64,000 nucleotides of DNA from Rhodospirillales bacterium (GTDB lineage Bacteria > Pseudomonadota > Alphaproteobacteria > Micavibrionales > Micavibrionaceae). Positions within the stretch are counted from its first letter, which is position 1, and each line of letters starts with the position of its first letter. The stretch covers positions 251,468 to 315,467 of the forward strand of contig JACKIV010000003.1 in the NCBI GenBank assembly GCA_020638285.1, written 5' to 3'. Positions 25,434 through 34,953 of this stretch are shown piece by piece. The translations under genes were made by a program, and so were the position numbers. The notes beneath the pieces were generated by a model that had not been told where the DNA came from, searched no databases, and saw only the letters and a list, made by a program, of their open reading frames with translations.

Positions 25434-25772
25434 TTAATCTCCGACTCCCGGTTTGTCGCTGAAATATTTTTCGAATTTTCCGTCTTTGTTCTTGAATTCC
25501 TCGGCTTCGGGCAGAGCCGGTTTTTTGCGGGTGATGTTGGGCCACAGAGTGGAATATTTCCGGTTCAGTTCAAGAAACATCGTGGCTTTGGAGTCGCTGT
25601 CTGGCAAAATGGCCTCAATGGGGCATTCCGGTTCGCACACGCCGCAGTCAATGCACTCGTCCGGGTGGATGACGAGCATATTTTCGCCCTCGTAAAAACA
25701 ATCCACAGGGCAGACTTCCACGCAATCGGTGTATTTACAGCGGATACAGTCGTCCGTAACGATAAAAGTCAT
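25434..25772 (-). CDS. fdxA: 7Fe ferredoxin (3Fe-4S/4Fe-4S), FdxA
   Basis: 112 residues. The N-terminal half has the cysteine pattern of seven-iron ferredoxins: [17 protein letters not shown] (residues ~9-25) and [12 protein letters not shown] (~40-51). The C-terminal tail without cysteines ([17 protein letters not shown]...) is the standard extension of the FdxA family in alphaproteobacteria. It is a small cytoplasmic electron carrier of uncertain partner. GAGGAAA precedes the ATG. It is apparently a single-gene unit on the minus strand, head-to-head with the secreted protein gene at 25915. Confidence 0.95.
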   Translation of the reverse strand: MTFIVTDDCIRCKYTDCVEVCPVDCFYEGENMLVIHPDECIDCGVCEPECPIEAILPDSDSKATMFLELNRKYSTLWPNITRKKPALPEAEEFKNKDGKFEKYFSDKPGVGD

Positions 25773-25914
25773 GGTCCGTTTCCTCGCGAATAACAGCCAA
25801 GGGTATAGCGTGCATGGGGGCTTTTGCGCAAGACTTGCGGATGATATTTTGTGTTTTCCTCAGGGTCTGATAGAATCAAAGGCGCTAGGTTTTTATCTGC
25901 GGAGGATTTGTTCT

Positions 25915-26529
25915 ATGGACGCGGGGGTGTTTCTTCGTTTTTTAACTCTGACGGGAATTTTGTTTCTGGCTCAAGGGGTTGCTGTCGATTCTCATGCCTC
26001 GTCGTCTTCGCCGGAGTCGCGTTATGAATCTTATCGTAAAAGTCTTGATTCGGGAAAAAATGGTGAGCCTCCGTCCACGATTTACAACCGCAGCGACAAA
26101 AATTCATCCTATGGCAAGCCTGCTCCTAAAATATTGAACCTGAAGCAGATTTTGAATTCTGATCCCAAGCCGAAATATGGTATGCAGACGCGGTCCTCTA
26201 CTCCGCCTGTGCCGTACGGAGCGGGGCCAAAGGGGCCAAAACCCCCGCCGACGGCGGCAGAAATGCAGGAAATGGCGCGCATGGATCGGGAGCGGACCGT
26301 TCGGCAGTCCGTCGCCGACTCAGAAGCTCGTATGGCGCGGGTGAGAGCCATGCAGGCGGAGTTGTATGGAAAACCCGCCACGCTTCCGTCAAACTCCGGC
26401 TGGAATCGCTCTACGTCTCGTTCCCAGAGCGCAGGGCAAGCCGGGGCCCCGCCTGTTCGCTATACCTATCGGAAGACGGATCCAACCAAAGTCGAAGCGC
26501 CGCGTCGGGTGTTCTCGTCGAATCGCTGA
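25915..26529 (+). CDS. Secreted Pro/Ser-rich protein of unknown function
   Basis: 204 residues from the ATG at 25915, chosen because GGAGG lies about ten bases before it and a signal peptide follows directly (FLRFLTLTGILFLAQGVAV). The mature part is low-complexity: Ser, Pro, Lys and Arg rich, with a Pro-rich patch (GAGPKGPKPPPTAAEMQ) and a charged helical stretch (ARMDRERTVRQSVADSEARMARVRAMQ). No domain is recognisable. It converges with nuoD with only a 6-nt gap, and no terminator is visible between them. It could be an envelope or periplasmic structural protein; function unknown. Confidence 0.6.
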   Translation: MDAGVFLRFLTLTGILFLAQGVAVDSHASSSSPESRYESYRKSLDSGKNGEPPSTIYNRSDKNSSYGKPAPKILNLKQILNSDPKPKYGMQTRSSTPPVPYGAGPKGPKPPPTAAEMQEMARMDRERTVRQSVADSEARMARVRAMQAELYGKPATLPSNSGWNRSTSRSQSAGQAGAPPVRYTYRKTDPTKVEAPRRVFSSNR

Positions 26530-26535
26530 TTCTCT

Positions 26536-27753
26536 CTAGCGGTCGATTTCCCCGAAAACGACATCCATCGACCCGATGATGGCCACTGTGTCGGCCAGCA
26601 TATGCCCCTTGCTCATGAAATCCATCGCCTGAAGATGCGCAAACCCCGGCGCGCGAATCCGGCAGCGCCACGGGCGATTCGTGCCGTCCGAAACCAGATA
26701 GACCCCAAATTCACCTTTTGGCGCTTCCACGGCGGTATAGGTTTCCCCGGCGGGAACGTGATAGCCCTCTGTAAACAGCTTGAAATGGTGGATCAAGGCC
26801 TCCATCGAGCGTTTCATTTCGGCGCGTGGGGGCGGAGAGATTTTGAAATCGTCTGATTTGACGGGGCCTGTGGGCAGGGAGTCCAGAACCTGTTTCATAA
26901 TGCTCAGGCTTTGGCGCATTTCTTCCATCCGGACCAGATAACGGGCATAGCAATCTCCCGTCTTTCCAACCGGAATATCAAAATCGTATTTTTCATAGCC
27001 ATCGTAAGGTTGGGATTTTCGTAAATCCCACGCCACGCCCGACCCGCGCAACATCGGCCCGGAAAAGCCGCGGCTTATGGCCTCCTGCGCACTGACCACG
27101 CCAATATCGACGGTGCGTTGCTTGAAAATTCGATTGTCCGTCAAAAGGGAGTCAAGGTCATTCAGGAATTTCGGGAAACCCTCAACCCACCGCGCCAGAT
27201 CCGCCGTCAGGCCGTCGGGCAGGTCGTACAAAACGCCACCCGGTCGGACGTAATTGGCATGCAGCCGCGCGCCGCAGACCCGGTCATAGAACTCCATGCC
27301 CTTTTCGCGCTCTTCAAATCCCCACAGGGCCGGGGTGATCGCCCCGATATCCAGTGCAAAGGTGGTGATGTTGAGAATGTGGTTGAGAATGCGGGTGAGT
27401 TCACAAAACAGGACCCGAATCGCCTGCGCACGCGGCGGGGCCGTGATTCCAAGGAGTTTTTCAACCGCCAGAGCAAAGCAATGCTCCTGATTCATCGGGC
27501 TGACATAGTCGAGCCGATCGAAATAGGGCAGGGCCTGAAGGTACGTTTTATGTTCAATGAGCTTTTCCGTCCCCCGGTGCAAAAGGCCGATATGCGGGTC
27601 CGCGCGCTCCACAACCTCGCCGTCCAGCTCCAGAATCAGGCGCAAAACGCCGTGTGCCGCCGGGTGCTGGGGCCCCAGATTCATGGTGTAGGTGTTCAGG
27701 CCCGAGTGGTCGACAGGGATTTCTGTTTCTATTTCAGTGCGTTGTGGTTGCAT
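26536..27753 (-). CDS. nuoD: NADH-quinone oxidoreductase subunit D
   Basis: 405 residues, full length for the 49-kDa subunit of complex I, which helps form the quinone site at the junction of the peripheral and membrane arms. Seen: [17 protein letters not shown], the His-containing loop [42 protein letters not shown] and the C-terminal [11 protein letters not shown] and [23 protein letters not shown]. It starts at 27753 with AGG nine bases upstream. nuoC lies upstream, but a GIY-YIG gene flanked by repeats separates them; nuoE-N do not follow, and the next gene downstream is convergent. So complex I genes are scattered here. Confidence 0.97.
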   Translation of the reverse strand: MQPQRTEIETEIPVDHSGLNTYTMNLGPQHPAAHGVLRLILELDGEVVERADPHIGLLHRGTEKLIEHKTYLQALPYFDRLDYVSPMNQEHCFALAVEKLLGITAPPRAQAIRVLFCELTRILNHILNITTFALDIGAITPALWGFEEREKGMEFYDRVCGARLHANYVRPGGVLYDLPDGLTADLARWVEGFPKFLNDLDSLLTDNRIFKQRTVDIGVVSAQEAISRGFSGPMLRGSGVAWDLRKSQPYDGYEKYDFDIPVGKTGDCYARYLVRMEEMRQSLSIMKQVLDSLPTGPVKSDDFKISPPPRAEMKRSMEALIHHFKLFTEGYHVPAGETYTAVEAPKGEFGVYLVSDGTNRPWRCRIRAPGFAHLQAMDFMSKGHMLADTVAIIGSMDVVFGEIDR

Positions 27754-28108
27754 GGTTGTGCGCCTGTGTGGTTTTTACGATTTCTTTTTGCGTCATTCCC
27801 GCGAAGGCGGGAACCGGGTTTGTCATGGTTTCGTATAAATCTTTCCATTCAGGATTGTTTTTTTCAATCAACTGGATCTTCCAGTCCCGATTCCACTTCT
27901 TGATGCATTTTTCACGCGTGATAGCCTCATTCATATCATGATGTTGTTCACAATAAACGAGTTTGGTCACGCTGTATTTCTTCGTAAATCCCGGGAAGAC
28001 CCCCTGTTTGTGTTCCCATATTCTTTTCATCATATCGCTGGTAACGCCTGTGTACAGGACTGTATTCTTACGGGTTGTCAGGATGTAAACAAAGCCGCCT
28101 TTTTCCAC
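27734..28108 (-). CDS. GIY-YIG nuclease (COG2827/UPF0213 type) inside nuoCD
   Basis: 124 residues from a GTG at 28108 with AGGA eight bases upstream; the reading upstream is translated repeat DNA. Core: [29 protein letters not shown], then [31 protein letters not shown] and [12 protein letters not shown], the complete small GIY-YIG fold with its two Tyr, Arg, Glu and Asn positions. The last ~30 residues are encoded by a repeat copy (PAFAGMT) and run 20 nt into nuoD. Members of this family are putative nucleases without proven function. Inverted copies of a palindromic repeat bound the gene, as if it moved as a cassette. Confidence 0.85.
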   Translation of the reverse strand: MEKGGFVYILTTRKNTVLYTGVTSDMMKRIWEHKQGVFPGFTKKYSVTKLVYCEQHHDMNEAITREKCIKKWNRDWKIQLIEKNNPEWKDLYETMTNPVPAFAGMTQKEIVKTTQAHNHATTTH

Positions 28109-28157
28109 GAGATCTTTCCTGATTTTGTACCCGGTTCCCGCTTTCGCGGGAATGACG
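27791..28157. mobile_element. Candidate cassette: GIY-YIG gene between 29-bp inverted repeats
   Basis: The 29-bp sequence at 27791-27819 is the reverse complement of 28129-28157 with 28 of 29 bases matching. Each end contains the palindrome TTCCCGCTTTCGCGGGAA or a one-base variant. The ~367-bp interval holds only the nuclease gene. The outer side at 28 kb carries two further tandem copies. This is the layout of a small mobile or repeat-propagating element; no target-site duplication was established. Confidence 0.55.
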
Positions 28158-28247
28158 GGGATAACCTTAGGACCCGGTTCCCGCTTTCGCGGGAATGACG
28201 GGGATAACCTTAGGACCCGGTTCCCGCTTTCGCGGGAATGACGGGGG
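28130..28247. repeat. Three tandem copies of a 43-bp palindrome-containing unit
   Basis: Copies start at 28130, 28173 and 28216, a strict 43-bp period. The first two are complete and the third lacks the last ~10 bases. Each has CCCGGTTCCCGC, TTTCGCGGGAATGACGGGG and a spacer ATAACCTTAGGA. The nuoC stop codon lies in the spacer of the second unit. Confidence 0.9.
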
Positions 28248-28908
28248 AACGCCACCCATGCGGGGGTTTTGTGGCTTTTTCGTCGCCGGGAAGCTGCATG
28301 GTCGTCATTCCTTCCCACGGAGACAGATTATCGAAGGTCCGGTAGTCCTGAGTCAGTTGGACGGGCTCGTATGCTACGCGCTTGAGACTTTCGTCATAGC
28401 GCAACTCAACAAACCCGCTTAAAGGAAAATCCTTGCGTTGCGGGTGGCCTTCAAATCCGTAATCGGTTAAAATCCGGCGCAGATCCGGGTTGCCGTCAAA
28501 CAGGATTCCGTACATGTCCCAGGCTTCGCGTTCGTACCATCCCGCGCCGGAAAAAATGCCCGTGACGGAAGGAACCGGCGTGGTTTCATCCGTGGAGACC
28601 TTGACCCGGACTCGCATATTTTTCCGTAAAGACAAAAGATTGTAGGCTACCTCAAACCGCTCCGCCCGCTCCGGATAGTCCACGCCGCACAGATCGGCCA
28701 GCATTTCAAACAGACATTCCGGATCGTCGCGCAGAAACCTCAAAATCTCAACAATGGCAGGGCGCCGGACGTTCAGGCTCAACTCGCCATGAGCAATTTC
28801 GTGCCCCAAAATGGCGTCGGGAAAAGCCTGCCGGATATGGCGGGCCAAGGCCTCCAGCGGCGTTTCCGGCGGGGGCGTTGGGTCGTCTGTGGGTGGCGTG
28901 TCTGACAT
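28210..28908 (-). CDS. nuoC: NADH-quinone oxidoreductase subunit C
   Basis: 232 residues. The 30-kDa subunit of the complex I peripheral arm. Hallmarks: [27 protein letters not shown], the [17 protein letters not shown] signature, [20 protein letters not shown] and the terminal [10 protein letters not shown]. An N-terminal Pro/Thr-rich lead ([13 protein letters not shown]) is longer than usual. The last ~10 residues ([12 protein letters not shown]) are translated from the palindromic repeat, which also supplies the TAA, so the natural C-terminus was altered by the repeat. AGGAG lies 12 nt before the ATG. nuoA and nuoB are not upstream. Confidence 0.96.
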   Translation of the reverse strand: MSDTPPTDDPTPPPETPLEALARHIRQAFPDAILGHEIAHGELSLNVRRPAIVEILRFLRDDPECLFEMLADLCGVDYPERAERFEVAYNLLSLRKNMRVRVKVSTDETTPVPSVTGIFSGAGWYEREAWDMYGILFDGNPDLRRILTDYGFEGHPQRKDFPLSGFVELRYDESLKRVAYEPVQLTQDYRTFDNLSPWEGMTTMQLPGDEKATKPPHGWRSPVIPAKAGTGS

Positions 28909-28977
28909 CTTAAGGGCGCGCTCCTGCGATTTTCACCGCCCACTATAGCGCCGGGGGCAGGGGCTTGGGAAGAGGGC

Positions 28978-31245
28978 TTATTTGGTTTTCGCCGTGAAAA
29001 CGCCGTCCCAGTTCGGGCCGGGGTCGTTTTCCTTCAGATCAAGAATCCGTTCGGCATAGAGGTCGTAAAGAGGATCGAACGAAAGGTTATTTTCTGCTGC
29101 TCGGGCTGCAGAGCGGGCTGAATTCAGGGCGTTTTCGGCTCCGGCGGCGTCGCGGGCGCGGTAGGATTCGATCATGGCCGCATGAAAATCAGCCCACGTC
29201 CGAAAGGCTTCGCTCTGCGCCAGAGACTCATCGCCAACAAGCGTAAAGACCTGAACCGGCTTCGTTTTTCCCTTTACGCGGATCAGATCCACCTCAATCA
29301 TCGCCAGATCGTGCGCGGCCATGCGGGTTGCCGGGCCGATGAGATTGGTCAGACCGTATGTCTTGGTCTGACTTTCCAGCCGCGAGGCCAGATTGACCGT
29401 ATCGCCCAGCGCCGAATAGGCAAAGCGCCGCCGCGACCCCATATTGCCGACACTCGCGGGGCCTGTATTGATGCCGATTCCGGCCTGAAGGCGCAAGGGC
29501 TGGGCGCCTTCCCCGGACCGACGGGCCAGCGCGGCGTTGATGGGATCCAGCGCCGCATTCATTTTCAAGGCCGACAGGCAGGCATGGCGCGCATGGTCCG
29601 GGTCGTCCAGCGGCGCATTCCAGAACGCCATCATCGCATCGCCCATGAATTTGTCGATCGTGCCGCGATTTTCCATGACCAGATCCGACATGGGCGTGAG
29701 AAAATCGTTCATGAGCGCAATGAGTTCTTCCGGACTCAGACTTTCGGAAATTGTGGTAAATCCTCGAATGTCAGTGAACATCACGGTCAGGTCGCGCGTC
29801 TCGCCCCCCAGACGGAGTTTGTCCGGATTTCGGGTCAGTTCGGCCATGAATTGCGGAGAAATATACAGGCCAAAGGCCTGCCGGATCTGGCGCGTTCCGG
29901 CTTCGGACCGGACATAACTCAGGGCCGAAGCCACGCCATAAAACACCGCAAAACACAAAGACGGGTAAACCGGGTCGATCAAAATTCCTCCGTGCAGAAA
30001 GGCAAGCCACGAGGTGCCAAGCGTGCCGCCGATGATGAGCGCCGTCACGCCCGCCATCGCCACGGCGCCCAGAAATGGTGCAAGGACAATAAGAAGCAAG
30101 CCTGCCGCGGCCAGAAAAATCAGTTCTGCCCCGTCAATCAGGGCCGGGCGATAGAGATAGCGGCCTGTTAAAACCTGTTCGGCGACATTGGCGTGAAGCT
30201 CGACTCCGGGGACGAACAGATCCAGCGGGGTCGATCTCAGGTCTTTAAGACCTTGCGCGCTTGTGCCCACAAAGACGATTTTGTCCTTGATTCGGGCGGG
30301 GTCGATCATGCCGGAAATCACTTCGTGCGCGGGGATATAGTGTGTTCGGCGCTCGGGACTGAAATAAACCGGCATTTCTCCGTTGAAATCAAAGGGGATT
30401 TCGATGTCTCCGATTCTCATGCGCAAGGGAGGGTCGAAAATTCCGGCCTCACCCGGTTTCAGATCCCGGATTTTAACCATCAGGCGCGGATTTTGCGCAA
30501 CGCGCAGGGCTTCTATCGCCAGAGAGGGGTATAAGGTCGCCACGCGATTTCCCTCGCTTTTCATCCGAAACAGCAAAGGGACATGACGGATAATCCCGTC
30601 TATTTCCGGGCGAACGCCAAAACACCCGTTTCCGGCGGCATTTTTCTCGAAAATCGACAGATTCGGAGCGGCCGTCTCCATTGAGGGGACGCTGCTGTGC
30701 AAGAGCGCCGCGCCGCGCGAGATTTGAATGGGTTTGGAGATGTGCGGCCTGGGCTGGCCGGGGATGGGCTCGTCCGTCCAGATAAAAGCGGTTACGACTT
30801 TTCCGGATCGGCGAATCGATTCGGCAAACAGGGCGTCATTGTCCGGCAGGCCCGAGAGCAGGGGAACAAGGGCCGGGTCGCGCTCAGACTCGGGCAGGCG
30901 GTTCAAAAAGGCCTGCGGGCTGGTGCGGTCGGCCTCGGCAAAGACCATGTCAAAGGCGATGGATTTCGCGCCCATCGCGTCCAGATTATCCACAAGTTTC
31001 GCCAGAACAGTGCGCGACCACGGCCACTGGCCCAGTTCAGGCCGGGCGAGCGAGGCTTCGTCAATATCGACGATGACGACCTGATCGCTCGCCGGGCGGG
31101 GATAGGCCCGGTTCAGCGTATCAAACGCCAGATTCCGCAAGGCCCGGATGCCGCTGCTGTCCTGTGCGCGCACGAGCACCGCCCCGGCCAGAAGGCCAAG
31201 CATGATGAGAAAGTGAGTCCATCGGTGCGTCAGGAGTTTTTGCAT
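28978..31245 (-). CDS. CHASE2-domain class III adenylate/guanylate cyclase
   Basis: 755 residues from the ATG at 31245; the frame stays open further up but would overlap the sucA control region. One N-terminal membrane segment (LIMLGLLAGAVLVRA) is followed by an extracytoplasmic CHASE2 sensor (~30-360, with VVIVDIDEASLARPELGQWPWSR and KDKIVFVGTSAQGLKDLRSTP), three more membrane helices (~375-450) and a class III cyclase domain (~490-670: VMFTDIRGFTTISE with metal-binding Asp, FMGDAMMAFWNAP, GINTGPASVGNMGS, SALGDTVNLASRL). It makes cAMP or cGMP in response to an unknown envelope signal. It diverges from sucA. Confidence 0.92.
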   Translation of the reverse strand: MQKLLTHRWTHFLIMLGLLAGAVLVRAQDSSGIRALRNLAFDTLNRAYPRPASDQVVIVDIDEASLARPELGQWPWSRTVLAKLVDNLDAMGAKSIAFDMVFAEADRTSPQAFLNRLPESERDPALVPLLSGLPDNDALFAESIRRSGKVVTAFIWTDEPIPGQPRPHISKPIQISRGAALLHSSVPSMETAAPNLSIFEKNAAGNGCFGVRPEIDGIIRHVPLLFRMKSEGNRVATLYPSLAIEALRVAQNPRLMVKIRDLKPGEAGIFDPPLRMRIGDIEIPFDFNGEMPVYFSPERRTHYIPAHEVISGMIDPARIKDKIVFVGTSAQGLKDLRSTPLDLFVPGVELHANVAEQVLTGRYLYRPALIDGAELIFLAAAGLLLIVLAPFLGAVAMAGVTALIIGGTLGTSWLAFLHGGILIDPVYPSLCFAVFYGVASALSYVRSEAGTRQIRQAFGLYISPQFMAELTRNPDKLRLGGETRDLTVMFTDIRGFTTISESLSPEELIALMNDFLTPMSDLVMENRGTIDKFMGDAMMAFWNAPLDDPDHARHACLSALKMNAALDPINAALARRSGEGAQPLRLQAGIGINTGPASVGNMGSRRRFAYSALGDTVNLASRLESQTKTYGLTNLIGPATRMAAHDLAMIEVDLIRVKGKTKPVQVFTLVGDESLAQSEAFRTWADFHAAMIESYRARDAAGAENALNSARSAARAAENNLSFDPLYDLYAERILDLKENDPGPNWDGVFTAKTK

Positions 31246-31402
31246 AAGATGGAAAGAGTAAAAGGTTCGGGATTGTGTCGAAGAGCAAGACCCTTCGGAA
31301 AGACTATACCTCGAATTGTTCTCCAAACGCGAGGGGCTTTCCTTGTTGCGGGGGCGTGATATAGTGAGGAACATGAGTGCACGTCTTTCCGGAGTCCTTC
31401 CG

Positions 31403-34336
31403 ATGCAAACCGCCCAAGCCCCCGCTGCCCTGTCCGAGGCCCAGTCTTTCCTGACCGGTGCAAATGCCGATTATATCGCACATCTTTACGCCCGATATTG
31501 TGTCAACCCCGGCGCGGTGGACGGGAGCTGGCAGTCTTTTTTTTCGGCCCTGAACGATAATGAAATCGCCCTTCTGGGAGAGTTGAACGGCGCGAGTTGG
31601 ACTCCTGCGCAAAATCGCAAAGCCCGCAATTTCGACCACATGAGCGCTGGCGCAGGGGTGGGCGGAGAGACATCTCGCGCTCTGGATGCCCAGATTCGGG
31701 GGGCTGTGCCGGGGCCTTCTCCGGCCTCCGATGCCGCCATTCGCCGCGCCGCGACCGATTCGATTCGGGCGCTTCAGCTTGTCCGGGCCTATCGAGCGCG
31801 GGGCCATCTGATTGCCGATCTGGACCCTCTCGGCCTGCGCAAGCCCGAGTATCACCCCGAGTTGGATCCGGCGCATTATGGTTTTACGTCCGGGGATTAT
31901 GACCGTCCGATTTTCATGAATGGCATGCTGGGGATGGAAAGCGGGACGTTGCGCGAGATTCTTGACGCCCTGCGCCAGATTTATTGTTCAACCATCGGAG
32001 TCGAGTTTCTGCATCTGTCCGATCCTCAGGAAAAATCCTGGGTTCAGGAGCGAATCGAAGGGGCGCGAAACCAGACCGATTTTTCTGTCAACGGAAAACG
32101 GGCGATTCTTCAGCGTTTGATGGCGGCGGAGATCTTTGAACAGTTTTTGCACCGCAAATATGTGGGAACCAAGCGATTCGGGCTTGATGGGGGCGAGGCG
32201 GTTGTTCCGGCGATTGAACAGATCATGAAACGCGGTGGCCAGATGGGCCTTAAGGAAATTGCCATCGGGATGTCTCATCGCGGGCGCCTGAATGTTCTGA
32301 CCAATGTTCTGGGAAAGCCCTTTACGGCGATTTTCTCGGAATTTCAGGGGGGCACGTCCCAGCCCGAAGATGTTCAGGGTTCCGGCGACGTGAAATACCA
32401 CCTTGGGACCTCCAGCGACCGGGATTTTGACGGCAACACGATTCATCTATCACTGACGGCGAATCCGTCGCACCTTGAGGCCGTCAACCCCGTCGTTATC
32501 GGCAAGGTCCGCGCCAAGCAGGTCCAGCGGGATGACAAGGACAATCGTCAGGTTCTGGCCCTTCTTCTCCACGGAGACGCGGCCTTTGCGGGGCAGGGGC
32601 TTGTGGCCGAGACGCTCATGATTTCCGAGCTTCCGGGATACCGGATCGGCGGAACGATCCATATTGTTATCAACAACCAGATCGGCTTTACCACGACGCC
32701 GAAATACGGGCGGTCCGGCCCCTATTCGACGGATGTGGCCAAGATGCTGGCCGCGCCGATTTTCCATGTCAACGGAGACGATCCCGAAGCCGTGGTCCAT
32801 GTCGCGCGGATTGCAACGGAATTCCGGATGCAGTTTCGCAAAGACGTGGTGATTGATATTTTTTGCTATCGTCGTTTTGGTCATAATGAGGGTGACGAGC
32901 CGTCTTTTACCCAGCCCCTCATGTACCGGAAAATCGCCGCCCAGGAATCCACACGGGCGCAGTACGCCCGGAAACTTGTGGCCGAGCGGGTTTTAACTCA
33001 AGGCGAAGTCGATGCGATGGCGATGGAGTTTAACGCCTATCTGGAAAAGGCGTACGAGGCCACGACGGGCTATAAGCCGGGCAGTGCGGATTATCTCAAA
33101 GGGGTCTGGGAAGGGCTTGGGCTTGCTCCGGATCCGGACAATCGACGCGGCGACACTGCTGTGGATGCATCCCGCGCGCGTCGTGTGGGGCTGGCTTTGA
33201 CGGAAATTCCTGAAGGGTTCACCATCAATCCAAAGCTCCGGCGCGTGGTTGAGGCGCGGCGCAATATGATTGAAACCGGAGAAGGGTTTGACTGGGCAGC
33301 GGCAGAGCAACTGGCCTTTGGCGTTTTGATCGACGAGGGTTATCCCGTTCGCCTGTCGGGGCAGGATGTCGGGCGCGGGACGTTCTCCCAGCGTCATGCC
33401 ATCTGGTACGATCAGGAAACCGAGGAAAAGCATATTCCGGTTCAGCATATTCGCCCGGACCAGCCTCGTGCGGAGATCCATGACAGCCCCTTGTCCGAGG
33501 CGGCGGTTCTGGGATTTGAATATGGATATTCTCTGGCCGATCCGCGGACGCTTGTGATGTGGGAGGCGCAGTTTGGCGATTTCGCCAACGGGGCGCAGGT
33601 CATCATCGACCAGTTTATCGCCTCCGGCGAAACCAAGTGGCTGCGCATGTCCGGTCTGGTTTTGCTTTTGCCTCATGGCTTTGAGGGGCAGGGGCCGGAG
33701 CATTCTTCCGCGCGTCTGGAGCGGTTTTTACAGCTTTCGGCGGAGGATAACTGGCAGGTGTGCAACTGCACGACTCCGGCGAATTACTTTCATGCGCTGC
33801 GTCGTCAGATTCACCGAGAATTCCGCAAGCCCCTCATTATGATGACGCCGAAGTCCTTGCTGCGCCATAAGTTATGCGTCTCTCCGCTTTCGGACATGAT
33901 TCAGGGGTCGAGTTTCCACCGTATTCTGGACGACAACGATGCGGCGTCCCTGTTGCCTCCCAAAGACCTGCGTCGAATTGTTTTGTGCAGTGGAAAGGTT
34001 TATTATGACCTTCTGGAAACGCGCCGCGATAAAGACCTTAAAGATGTGATGATTTTGCGTATTGAGCAGATTTATCCTTTCCCGAAAAGGCCGTTGGTCG
34101 AAATGCTTGCGGCTTCGCCAAAGGCCGACATCGTCTGGTGTCAGGAGGAGCCGCAGAATCAGGGCGCGTGGTTTTTTGTGGAACCTCTGATTGAGGCGGC
34201 CCTTAAGGATGCAGGCCATCAGGCGGGGCGGGCCCAGTATGTCGGGCGTGTTACGGCTGCGGCGCCTGCGACGGGGAGTTTGAAGCGGCATACGCAGGAA
34301 CAGGCGCGACTTGTGTCCGAGGCGCTGGGTGGTTAG
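31403..34336 (+). CDS. sucA: 2-oxoglutarate dehydrogenase E1 component
   Basis: 977 residues from the ATG at 31403, preceded by GGAG at eight bases; an ATG at 31373 with a closely spaced GAGG is an alternative. The thiamine-diphosphate enzyme decarboxylates 2-oxoglutarate and transfers succinyl to the E2 lipoyl arm in the TCA cycle. Seen: FLTGANADYIAHLYARY at the N-terminus, GMSHRGRLNVLTNVLGKP, the ThDP motif GDAAFAGQG...INNQIGFTT, FCYRRFGHNEGDEP, and LLPHGFEGQGPEHSSARLERFLQL. sucB and lpd do not follow, so the complex genes are split here. Confidence 0.97.
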   Translation: MQTAQAPAALSEAQSFLTGANADYIAHLYARYCVNPGAVDGSWQSFFSALNDNEIALLGELNGASWTPAQNRKARNFDHMSAGAGVGGETSRALDAQIRGAVPGPSPASDAAIRRAATDSIRALQLVRAYRARGHLIADLDPLGLRKPEYHPELDPAHYGFTSGDYDRPIFMNGMLGMESGTLREILDALRQIYCSTIGVEFLHLSDPQEKSWVQERIEGARNQTDFSVNGKRAILQRLMAAEIFEQFLHRKYVGTKRFGLDGGEAVVPAIEQIMKRGGQMGLKEIAIGMSHRGRLNVLTNVLGKPFTAIFSEFQGGTSQPEDVQGSGDVKYHLGTSSDRDFDGNTIHLSLTANPSHLEAVNPVVIGKVRAKQVQRDDKDNRQVLALLLHGDAAFAGQGLVAETLMISELPGYRIGGTIHIVINNQIGFTTTPKYGRSGPYSTDVAKMLAAPIFHVNGDDPEAVVHVARIATEFRMQFRKDVVIDIFCYRRFGHNEGDEPSFTQPLMYRKIAAQESTRAQYARKLVAERVLTQGEVDAMAMEFNAYLEKAYEATTGYKPGSADYLKGVWEGLGLAPDPDNRRGDTAVDASRARRVGLALTEIPEGFTINPKLRRVVEARRNMIETGEGFDWAAAEQLAFGVLIDEGYPVRLSGQDVGRGTFSQRHAIWYDQETEEKHIPVQHIRPDQPRAEIHDSPLSEAAVLGFEYGYSLADPRTLVMWEAQFGDFANGAQVIIDQFIASGETKWLRMSGLVLLLPHGFEGQGPEHSSARLERFLQLSAEDNWQVCNCTTPANYFHALRRQIHREFRKPLIMMTPKSLLRHKLCVSPLSDMIQGSSFHRILDDNDAASLLPPKDLRRIVLCSGKVYYDLLETRRDKDLKDVMILRIEQIYPFPKRPLVEMLAASPKADIVWCQEEPQNQGAWFFVEPLIEAALKDAGHQAGRAQYVGRVTAAAPATGSLKRHTQEQARLVSEALGG

Positions 34337-34368
34337 ACTGGGGCAGGTTTTGGAAAGATGGAGGGGGC

Positions 34369-34947
34369 GTGCAGGATACCGACGATATCGAGTCTATATT
34401 TTCAACGCTTCCCGCGCAGGATGTCGATGCCCTGATTCGCCTGCCTTTCCGGGTGGGTGTGTGGATCAGTGCGAGCGATTCGACGGGGGGCGCGGAGTCC
34501 GAGGCCGATGAGCTGCGCGCGCTGGAGACGATTATCGCTTCTTACGCTGAGGAATATCTGAAATCCGAATTTGTCCAGAAACTTCTGGAGAAAACGTTTT
34601 CGGGAAAAGATTCGTGGTCGCTCTGGGCCCAGAATGTTGGTTCGGTTCCTGTTGAATGCGCGCGTTTGACGGAGATTTTGGAGTCTTATCTTCCTGCGCG
34701 AGAGGTCTCTGCCTTTCGGGAAAATCTCATGGATATTGCGGTTGCGGTTGCCATGGTCTTTCGTGAGGAGGAGGATGCCGGGAGTAGAGCGCCTGTTCCC
34801 GGTTTTCTGGAAAGAATTTTGCGGGCTTTAGGATTTTCTGCAAAAAAATCTATCCATGCGAATATCAGCCGTTCAGAGCTTAAGGCTTTGCGCACCCTTG
34901 CCAAGGCGTTAAAAGTCAGGGATCCGGCGCCTCTGTTTTCAGGATGA
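34369..34947 (+). CDS. Small helical protein of unknown function
   Basis: 192 residues from a GTG at 34369 preceded by GGAGG. It is acidic and mostly helical, with no signal peptide or membrane segment. Recognisable only as LPFRVGVWISASDSTGG near the start, an Ala/Glu-rich middle, EEYLKSEFVQKLLEKTFSGKDSW, and a basic C-terminus (LRTLAKALKVRDPAP). I do not recognise the family. It lies 32 nt after sucA on the same strand and may be cotranscribed with it; the recA upstream region follows. Confidence 0.6.
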   Translation: MQDTDDIESIFSTLPAQDVDALIRLPFRVGVWISASDSTGGAESEADELRALETIIASYAEEYLKSEFVQKLLEKTFSGKDSWSLWAQNVGSVPVECARLTEILESYLPAREVSAFRENLMDIAVAVAMVFREEEDAGSRAPVPGFLERILRALGFSAKKSIHANISRSELKALRTLAKALKVRDPAPLFSG

Positions 34948-34953
34948 TGGGGA

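Noticed and set aside
27118..27903. Plus-strand frame across nuoD
   Set aside because: Antisense shadow of nuoD; the plus-strand product has no family features.
28130..28247. CRISPR array
   Set aside because: The three units are contiguous 43-bp tandem repeats; the so-called spacers are identical, and there are no cas genes.
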